Below are positions 7,501-11,455 of a stretch of DNA of 11,455 nt, piece after piece. This DNA comes from a bacterium (lineage in GTDB: Bacteria; UBP14; UBA6098; JAFGQG01). The stretch is from the NCBI GenBank assembly GCA_016930435.1, contig JAFGGQ010000118.1:1-11455 (forward strand), in the 5' to 3' direction. Position 1 is the stretch's first letter. Every line of letters begins with the position of its first letter. Under the pieces are notes generated by a model that saw only the letters and a list, made by a program, of their open reading frames with translations, was not told where the DNA came from and made no database searches. The position numbers and the translations under genes are program-made.

Positions 7501-10140
7501 ACCATCCGCCTCCTGGAGGTGGAAGATGATCTTGGAAACCCCATGACCGGAACCCTGGAATGGACCTTCTACATTGACCTTACACCACCAGTACTCTCGG
7601 CCCTGATGCCTCCAAACCGGTCCATCGTCGCCGATTCATTCCAGATAATTTCCCTGAATATATTCGATTCACTAAGCGGATTGGATTGGGATACCGTCCG
7701 CATAATTATTAACGGTATTGAATACGAAATCGGGTCTCCCGCTATAAGCTGGGATGGCAGCACTCTTATTTTCAATCCATCCGCAATCGGAACCGTCTTC
7801 CACGATAATGACACGGTAATCGTATGTGTACCTCCTCAATATGATCTGGCAGAACTTTGCGGCCCAAATCATTCCGATACCCTGTGCTGGGAGTTCTATA
7901 TCCGTCTCTTCGGACCGGTTGCCGAATTAATTCAATACGAGGAGGATCTCTATGTAGCCTGTGAACATGACTCTCAGCTCATTATTGTGATCATTCGCGA
8001 TGACGACGGTGTTGAGGAGGATTCAATCCTGTTCAGTGTAAATGAGGAGCTCTTCACCGTTGACGATCCCGAACTCGATTTCGTTGATTCCCTCCTCTTT
8101 TTTACCCCTTCCGTCCCCTGGGCCGATGGCGAAATTGTCGAGGCGGAACTGATAGATGCGCCGGATATCTATGGCTCACCCCTCTCAAACCCATTTGCCT
8201 GGTCATTCATTATGGACCTCTCATCACCGGTGATCAGCAATCTTCAACCCGATATTGGAGAAGTGGTCACCAGTGTCACTGCCACCATAAGCTTTTATAT
8301 TGAAGACCTGCTCTCCGGTTACGACACCAGCAGCATCACCGTAATTCTGAACGGGACCGGTTTCAGTATTACTGAATTGTTATTTGACGGGGATTCTGTA
8401 CTGCTCATCCCGGATAGTCTGGGGGTCTTTTTAGAAAGCGATACGAACACCGTATGTGTGAATGCTGCAGATCTTCCCGATTATTGTTCCCCCAATCTTC
8501 TGGATACCTGCTGGTTATTTATAGTCTCCACCGGTGGGCCCATCGGGGAGATAAGGATTCCCCGGCCCGACTCGGTTAGCGCTTGTCCTGACCAGGAAAT
8601 TATTGTCCGGCTCACGGATCCGGATACGGTTGACAGGGCTACTATTTTCCTGGAGGTTCAAGACTCTATATACAACATTGACGACACCGAACTGGATTAT
8701 GACGGCGAGTTCCTTACCTTCATTCCCGCCCTGAATTGGGTTCACGGTGAAACTGTCCGGGTTGTCTTGAGGGAAGCCCGTGACCTCTATGGCAATACCC
8801 TGGAAACAATGCTGAACTGGAGTTTCGTGGTGGATCTGCTGCCCCCTTATCCCTCTAATCTTATCCCCGGACCCGGGGATACCGTATCATCGATCGACTT
8901 CGATCTCTGCCTGGAGCTGAATGAAGATATTGCCGGCATTGACACGGCATCCTTCAGGCTTATTCACCACGGAGACACCATGGACTTCACCGATCCATGT
9001 CTGGAAGTCCATAGAACACTTGAACCATCTGGAAGAAGGGCAATTCTTCAGCTTCAGATCTGCGATACCTGTTTCGGAGAGATCAATGGGGGGGATTGGA
9101 TAACCATCTGCGTGGAAGCGGAAGATCAGCCCGAATACTGTGATGCAAACCGGCTTGACAGTTGCTGGACATTTCTGATCCAGCCCGGTGGACCATTGGT
9201 AGAATTACTAAGCCCTCTGGATAATACCTACAGCTCCTGTGACACCCAGGTTATTACTCTTTACATCAGCGATGAAAATGGTGTTAATGAGAGCTCAATC
9301 ATATTGGAAGTGGCCGGAGTTTCATATACTATGGCCGAATACCCTGAAAATATGCTTTTCTTTGCAGATACCCTGAGGTTGACCGTCCCTGATTCAATAG
9401 TATTTTCAAATGGCCAGCAAGTAAATATTATCCTGCAGCATGTGGAGGATAATTTAGGTAATGAGATCGGGCCGCTTTCCTGGAGCTACACCATTGACTA
9501 TCAGGGGCCTCAATTAGCCTTGCTGGAACCCCCCGAAAACTCACTGATCTCGAATCATTCACCTATAATTTTGATCCAGGCGGTCGATCAGCTGTCCGGG
9601 CTTAATCCCGACGCTGCTATAATCCATATCCAGTACGGAGATACCATTCATACCTTCCTGTCCACCAGCCCCGGAATTAACTTCAATTCAGCCCAGAATG
9701 TCTTCGAGATAAACACCCGGGAAATCGGCCTCGCAATATACGATACTATATGGATTACCGTCGAGAATATGGAGGATGATCCCGACTATTGTTTTCCCAA
9801 TATCTCAAGCGATTCCTGGTATTTTATCGTGGAACGGCAGACCATCTGCCATCTTTTCCCAAATCCCTTTACGCCAAACGGCGACAATTACAATGAAAGA
9901 ACTTATTTCATATACCCCTTGATGTATAGCAAGGAAGCACAATTGAAGGTCTATAACCTCCGTAACATCCTGGTATATGAGACAACCATCCCAGCTCAGA
10001 TGGGCGTCCTTTATAGTGATTTTAATTCGTGGAACGGCACCGATTCGAGGGGCAACAAACTTAGTCCAGGGATATATCTTTATACCATTTCTGTCGATTC
10101 CAAAATGGTATGTAATGGCACGGTCATACTGGCACGATAG
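1582..10140 (+). CDS. Giant secreted surface protein: IgGFc-binding-like domain, 20 Ig-like domains, sorting domain
   Basis: The product is 2852 residues, roughly 310 kDa, with a signal peptide at residues 1-25 (cleavage after AFG). Residues about 33-495 match the IgGFc-binding-protein N-terminal domain seen in many bacterial surface proteins. Family-like stretches are FAIVATENNTRVSVTPT (178-194), EADKPIAVIAG (about 240-250), EMMPPLTAWG (268-277), SDKPILVAQY (357-366) and VPPIEQYARRYVFLTP (394-409). Residues 496-633 resemble a DUF11-type beta domain. Residues 634-2753 are ten A/B pairs of Ig-like domains, about 105 residues each, similar to SbsA/Big_5-type Ig modules (see the repeat entry). 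Residues 2754-2852 begin LFPNPFTPNGDNYNE and end SWNGTDSRGNKLSPGIYLY, a FlgD-Ig/CHU_C-like ending that suggests T9SS export and surface attachment. A long adhesive stalk displaying the N-terminal domain is a reasonable inference. Binding of IgG itself is not implied by the family name. No frameshift or internal stop is seen. The next gene starts four bases on. Confidence 0.93.
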   Translation: MTKRQIYLFTLTSLLILLYLGTAFGQFTNLGKVFYFCYPSNAQREPHSPPEPPSFFNGILILTSSFDAAGTVRNNDGSFNVPFFIPANSTVTIVIDSTHWLARSEVALNKGLKVESDTLITAYFLAYQQPGATNDMALLFPQASLGMAYRVLGWPDNIPTYPLGIIPTRQYDRGPSMFAIVATENNTRVSVTPTVNTQGGHLAGVTFSTTLQEYQAYQVLANTQASTYPFLYDLTGSLIEADKPIAVIAGSQIALVPDSIMAADYLIEMMPPLTAWGMTFNAFPIQQRNSWHKDVLRILAAEDATSITITDGSGVTPANLNAGEVFEWNGVPCEPGGWLWDANCDNKCLDSPTYIESDKPILVAQYIMGGTMTSRTDFMGYYINPLGDPAYMLVPPIEQYARRYVFLTPSGYNNDFLNVAIPSGHEGSIILDGAPPTYSTPWFNIPVEGYRGAVISLSPGSHILEADVELMLQMYGYDNTWASYATIAGQNLLPINAEYMLMKYCLTPTVQTGTQATWRIVIYNFRGDPSTQISVVDSLPTGFSMSSTPPTYELYGAVRDSIMDPSPGETILNFGYFSMTEGDSIVIIFTADIEVGIAGIFDNAFSVWNQEGHAGGNFGGRGPEDDVEVIVPLFHLTIIQPFDGAYVACIDQFIEMTIIPSFSAVNPASILFEVTRTGEPPDTFYSTPGLLYFHNDTLTFDPPPGYYEHGDTVYVCLIHVEDTMGYEMPFLPFCWEFYIDFEPPVAFNFNVEPGDTITDSLQIITFYLIDSLTGVNPGRITVTIDGVPYGPPAITYAGDSLVINPGRLGINWFDYSEVEICLYVEDYPDYCENILDTCFIYGVIHSVPVVEIIMPLDSTITSCFDQEIVVHIVDTILEIDPGSIILEVAGISYTIGPYLDFRDSILTFSPPMPGFANNETVLVRLINVTNIIGTPPDSMPIVWEFYVDLEAPHFSGLIPPPGSLVHIPSPDIHLYVTDNLAGVNPDSIRITLNGSLLPPANYTFTDSLLQLVGITFTETETIEVCVYAEDMPDYCPPNGDEICWWFVVALTAPEAVPFYPLAGEITACDPDSIVILLTSEDGEIDQETIEIIINGILYTIDSPYLSYDPLSQHLTFFPPAGFFSDDDSLIIQLQHARNEYGVDLTEPLIYTIYVDYTPPDFWNIIPLPGSIVSVPAPTISFNVSDNLSGLNEATLLITINDSIQFMIGDPGVEWSAPSLTLDTESAGYYFTDGDTLQICVFAEDMPDYCGPNSDSLCWELYINLARPSAILLEPLENTYSACEDQEIIFRINSSNGVDESSIRLWVEDIEYSTADPELEYLPGTRRLVFSPSPLWNNGDSVEFCITDLLDTLGHELMDTVCGNFIVDLTAPSPYAISPVPNTLLNDSMQIIQFCLFDSLAGIAPNSIRLTVNGISYNYNYDWVITDTCLEWNPGDHGIVFNNWDTVEVCLETRDAVDYCEPNELDSCWYFVVHTEGPTGEIITPRDGWYSACNDQGITFILYDDLYIEPASVTLTVNGIDYNIDSTGLTHAGDTFFWAPAEPWDNGDTIFACITEGRDSIGNPLTDTVCIEVIIDLQPPLVLNTWPTHLDSITDITPLVIIDIFDSLAGLNPDSLEININGDLYHIGSTGFSWADPTLRINFDILPYELVGGDSVRICLHSIDLVDTCGPNEHLYCFTFYISSGGPAATVIRPLNDTYSACPDEHIVLYIEDVDGVDPSSVLLEINSSLTGPRTFLVDGAVLIWDDSLLYLPAPPWSDGESLSVCLLAANDSLGNPLEDAPVCWDFIIDLSPPVFSDEWPADGEAIPELAPVVSVSLLDILSGLDMSSIHFNIDGLDYYLSHAAVNLAGDTLSIDFRVAGLELSGCDTVNICAYASDQPDYCEPNAGELCWTFFIPCGGPLPRALEPPALVYSSCPDQAIAIAIIDTDGVAESTIILEVAGVVYTLPDPHLSWTDDSLLIFIPSPYFADGDTITIRLLEVEDDLGNPMTGTLEWTFYIDLTPPVLSALMPPNRSIVADSFQIISLNIFDSLSGLDWDTVRIIINGIEYEIGSPAISWDGSTLIFNPSAIGTVFHDNDTVIVCVPPQYDLAELCGPNHSDTLCWEFYIRLFGPVAELIQYEEDLYVACEHDSQLIIVIIRDDDGVEEDSILFSVNEELFTVDDPELDFVDSLLFFTPSVPWADGEIVEAELIDAPDIYGSPLSNPFAWSFIMDLSSPVISNLQPDIGEVVTSVTATISFYIEDLLSGYDTSSITVILNGTGFSITELLFDGDSVLLIPDSLGVFLESDTNTVCVNAADLPDYCSPNLLDTCWLFIVSTGGPIGEIRIPRPDSVSACPDQEIIVRLTDPDTVDRATIFLEVQDSIYNIDDTELDYDGEFLTFIPALNWVHGETVRVVLREARDLYGNTLETMLNWSFVVDLLPPYPSNLIPGPGDTVSSIDFDLCLELNEDIAGIDTASFRLIHHGDTMDFTDPCLEVHRTLEPSGRRAILQLQICDTCFGEINGGDWITICVEAEDQPEYCDANRLDSCWTFLIQPGGPLVELLSPLDNTYSSCDTQVITLYISDENGVNESSIILEVAGVSYTMAEYPENMLFFADTLRLTVPDSIVFSNGQQVNIILQHVEDNLGNEIGPLSWSYTIDYQGPQLALLEPPENSLISNHSPIILIQAVDQLSGLNPDAAIIHIQYGDTIHTFLSTSPGINFNSAQNVFEINTREIGLAIYDTIWITVENMEDDPDYCFPNISSDSWYFIVERQTICHLFPNPFTPNGDNYNERTYFIYPLMYSKEAQLKVYNLRNILVYETTIPAQMGVLYSDFNSWNGTDSRGNKLSPGIYLYTISVDSKMVCNGTVILAR
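3481..9840 (+). repeat. Ten tandem A/B pairs of Ig-like domains (protein-level repeat)
   Basis: Domain boundaries in residues are A1 634-744, B1 745-848, A2 849-952, B2 953-1053, A3 1054-1159, B3 1160-1267, A4 1268-1371, B4 1372-1477, A5 1478-1579, B5 1580-1686, A6 1687-1793, B6 1794-1900, A7 1901-2003, B7 2004-2112, A8 2113-2216, B8 2217-2320, A9 2321-2422, B9 2423-2538, A10 2539-2643 and B10 2644-2753. A domains typically carry PLxxxYSACxDQ near the start, GVDxSSIxLEVxG, a W-x-D/N-G-D/E segment, DxLGNPL and end IDLxPP. B domains carry D-L/S-LSGLNPDSIxxTING, CVxAEDxPDYCxPN and CWxFxI, and end GGP or similar. The copies have diverged strongly at the DNA level and vary in length, so this is an old expansion and not a recent tandem duplication. 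Confidence 0.9.
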
Positions 10141-10147
10141 GATAATG
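10138..10147 (+). promoter_or_regulatory. Stop-start junction with overlapping Shine-Dalgarno
   Basis: The giant gene ends TAG at 10138-10140 and the next ATG is at 10145-10147. The only AGGA (10139-10142) overlaps the stop codon and is just two bases from the ATG. That is too close for strong independent initiation, so translational coupling to the giant gene is likely. Confidence 0.5.
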
Positions 10148-11290
10148 AAAAAAACAAGTCTATTAATACTCCTTGGTTGTTTTGTAATTATGACAAGTTC
10201 TCTTTCGGGGGCACCTAAGGATATCTTCATTCATAATACAGGAAATGTAAGCCTTCGTGTGAATGACGAGTACCTGGGCGGCTTTGTATATCACAATCTT
10301 GACGATGCCCCGCACGACAATTTATGGATCGCCTTTTTGGGATTGTATTTTGAGACATCTTCGGGCATCTCGTTCGTGTCCGGGCCCCTCTATTATGACG
10401 GGATCGAAGTCAATTCTGATTTCACGCTTGCTGAAGCCCTCCAAATATTGGATGACTCCACTTTTCAAAGATCCATCGTAGTATATTCGGATTCTATTTC
10501 CAAGGTCAATATTCACCAGACCATATACTCGGGAAGAGAAGAGGAAAATTGGTTGCGCATGACACTTGATATAGTTAATATCTCGGGGACTTCCCTTCGT
10601 AACGTCAAGTTATTATTCTTTTATGACGGCGATGTTCCATCAATAGACTTCTATGATGATTATGTAGGCCGTGATACCAGTTATAAAAGTGTCTATATCT
10701 ATGATCCGGAGGAAGAAATCTTTACGGGTTTTTGTTGGGTAGAGGGGGGAACTTTCATAGGGGACGGCAGTTATGAGTACTGGATCGACGAAACACATCA
10801 CAGGGATAGGGCTTTAGAGATCTTAGATAGTCCGGTATGGGTGAGTTATTCATCCTCCGATGTAGCTGTCTATGAAGTAATCCAGGTAGATTCTTTGATC
10901 CTAAACGGGGGCTCCCGTGAGATAGTACTGGGTCTTTTTGCGGGAAATAGCGTTGGGGCATTGGAAGATGCCTGGATAAGCCTGAGAGCGGATACAACCT
11001 ATATTGCCGAAACAATGGACCACCCTCAGCGATACCAGATCTCTGCCTATCCAAATCCCTTTAACAGCAAGGTAAATATAGTATTACCACCCGGTTTGTC
11101 AGGGGAACTCATAGAGATCATCAACTTAAATGGCAGGGTGATTCAAACCATTCCAATATCAAATGGGATTGATCAATACTCCTGGGATATTCAGAGCTTT
11201 GACCAGGGTTTTATGAATTCGGGTGTTTACCTTGTAAGAATTCAAGGAAATACCTTATCATATCAGGCTAAAATTGTATATTTGAAGTAG
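10145..11290 (+). CDS. Secreted protein of unknown family with T9SS type A sorting domain
   Basis: The product is 381 residues. The start at 10145 is preferred over upstream codons in the same frame (as far as 9977) because those overlap the giant gene and only this one opens a signal peptide: MKKTSLLILL with a likely cleavage after SLSGA (residue 23). An LLGC at 9-12 resembles a lipobox, but the hydrophobic stretch continues past it, so ordinary cleavage is more likely. The body (24-300) is predicted beta-rich and I do not recognise its family. It has an acidic stretch, YDGDVPSIDFYDDYVGRD (160-177), that could bind calcium. Residues about 300-381 are a type A sorting domain: YPNPFN (302-307), IINLNGRVIQT, then SGVYLVRIQGN. 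The tight junction with the giant gene argues for co-expression. A role as partner, anchor or cap of the giant protein is inference from context. Confidence 0.88.
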   Translation: MKKTSLLILLGCFVIMTSSLSGAPKDIFIHNTGNVSLRVNDEYLGGFVYHNLDDAPHDNLWIAFLGLYFETSSGISFVSGPLYYDGIEVNSDFTLAEALQILDDSTFQRSIVVYSDSISKVNIHQTIYSGREEENWLRMTLDIVNISGTSLRNVKLLFFYDGDVPSIDFYDDYVGRDTSYKSVYIYDPEEEIFTGFCWVEGGTFIGDGSYEYWIDETHHRDRALEILDSPVWVSYSSSDVAVYEVIQVDSLILNGGSREIVLGLFAGNSVGALEDAWISLRADTTYIAETMDHPQRYQISAYPNPFNSKVNIVLPPGLSGELIEIINLNGRVIQTIPISNGIDQYSWDIQSFDQGFMNSGVYLVRIQGNTLSYQAKIVYLK

Positions 11291-11351
11291 AGCGCATAAG
11301 GGATAATATTCAATTAGATTTTTAAAAATAATGTTAATAATCAAAAAAAAC

Positions 11352-11380
11352 TTGACCTATTTAATATTTATTCTTAATAT
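11352..11380 (+). promoter_or_regulatory. Sigma70-type promoter of the tRNA gene
   Basis: TTGACC (11352-11357) and TAATAT (11375-11380) are separated by 17 bases. The predicted start near 11387 is about 12 bases before the tRNA. This is the best promoter in the window. No GC-rich terminator is seen between the stop at 11290 and this site; ATTTTTAAAAAT at 11318-11329 is only an AT palindrome. Confidence 0.6.
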
Positions 11381-11398
11381 ATTAGCTTAAAATAAATA

Positions 11399-11455
11399 GG
11401 ACCCATAGCTCAGCGGTAGAGCAGCTGACTCATAATCAGCTGGTCCCAGGTTCGA
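11399..11455 (+). tRNA. tRNA with CAT anticodon (elongator Met or Ile2), cut by the window end
   Basis: The 5' acceptor strand GGACCCA is followed by TA at positions 8-9, a D arm of GCTC/GAGC with loop AGCGGTA, A26, and an anticodon stem GCTGA/TCAGC with loop CTCATAA. A five-base variable loop TGGTC, a T-stem strand CCAGG and TTCGA follow. The window ends at tRNA position 58, so the 3' T-stem and acceptor strand are missing. The anticodon is CAT. The initiator tRNA is unlikely because the stem beside the anticodon lacks the three G-C pairs typical of it. Elongator tRNA-Met and the lysidine-modified tRNA-Ile2 cannot be told apart with confidence here, though the GGACC start also occurs in some bacterial tRNA-Ile2. 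Confidence 0.93.

Noticed and set aside
3481-9840. Recent tandem DNA duplication or CRISPR-like array within the giant gene
   Set aside because: The repeats are at the protein level only. DNA copies share just short stretches, such as the one coding EDMPDYC near 4669 and 5311, and there are no regular identical units with spacers.
9977-10144. Upstream extension of the second cargo gene to an ATG at 9977
   Set aside because: It would add 56 residues overlapping the giant gene's sorting domain in another frame and bury the signal peptide that begins at 10145.
9805-10230. 141-codon open frame on the minus strand spanning the junction of the two T9SS cargo genes
   Set aside because: It overlaps both well-supported genes and has no motif or ribosome-binding site of note.
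11318-11329. AT palindrome ATTTTTAAAAAT as a terminator
   Set aside because: It has no loop, no GC pairs and no separate T-run, so it is not a believable intrinsic terminator.

Overview
The window looks like a chromosomal segment from a Gram-negative bacterium of the broad FCB (Fibrobacterota-Chlorobiota-Bacteroidota) type, possibly one of its uncultured candidate phyla. The evidence is that two adjacent proteins end in domains resembling type IX secretion system (T9SS) sorting signals: YPNPFN...SGVYLV in one, and NPFTPNGD...SPGIYLY in the other. The first gene encodes a predicted lipoprotein built of PD40/TolB-like propeller repeats. Coding DNA is of moderate GC and the intergenic DNA is AT-rich. 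The exact phylum cannot be read from this sequence. All genes lie on the + strand.

Layout: Bases 1-404 hold no convincing gene. They contain a cluster of inverted repeats (33-213) and a very short ORF with a good ribosome-binding site (256-330). A 348-residue beta-propeller lipoprotein gene follows (405-1451, GTG start). A 130-base AT-rich gap carries a weak terminator-like hairpin and promoter-like motifs. A giant gene (1582-10140, 2852 residues) encodes a secreted surface protein. Four bases after its stop codon, a second secreted protein of 381 residues begins (10145-11290). After a 108-base gap with a good promoter, a CAT-anticodon tRNA starts at 11399 and is cut off by the window end.

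The giant protein is the centrepiece. In order it has a signal peptide, an IgGFc-binding-protein-like N-terminal domain (about residues 33-495), a DUF11-like beta domain (about 496-633), twenty Ig-like domains (634-2753) arranged as ten alternating A/B pairs, and a C-terminal FlgD-Ig/CHU_C-like sorting domain (2754-2852). Every one of the twenty domains has an odd number of cysteines and every A/B pair an even number. One cysteine pair is present or absent only as a pair: 13 domains have both and 7 have neither. One further cysteine is invariant in all ten A domains and one in all ten B domains. I infer a disulfide-stapled rod in which the A/B pair is the structural unit.

Working model (inference): the giant protein and the downstream protein are co-transcribed, exported through Sec and then T9SS, and form a cell-surface or extracellular structure such as an adhesive stalk. 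The propeller lipoprotein is probably a separate transcription unit, and its link to the other two is only positional.
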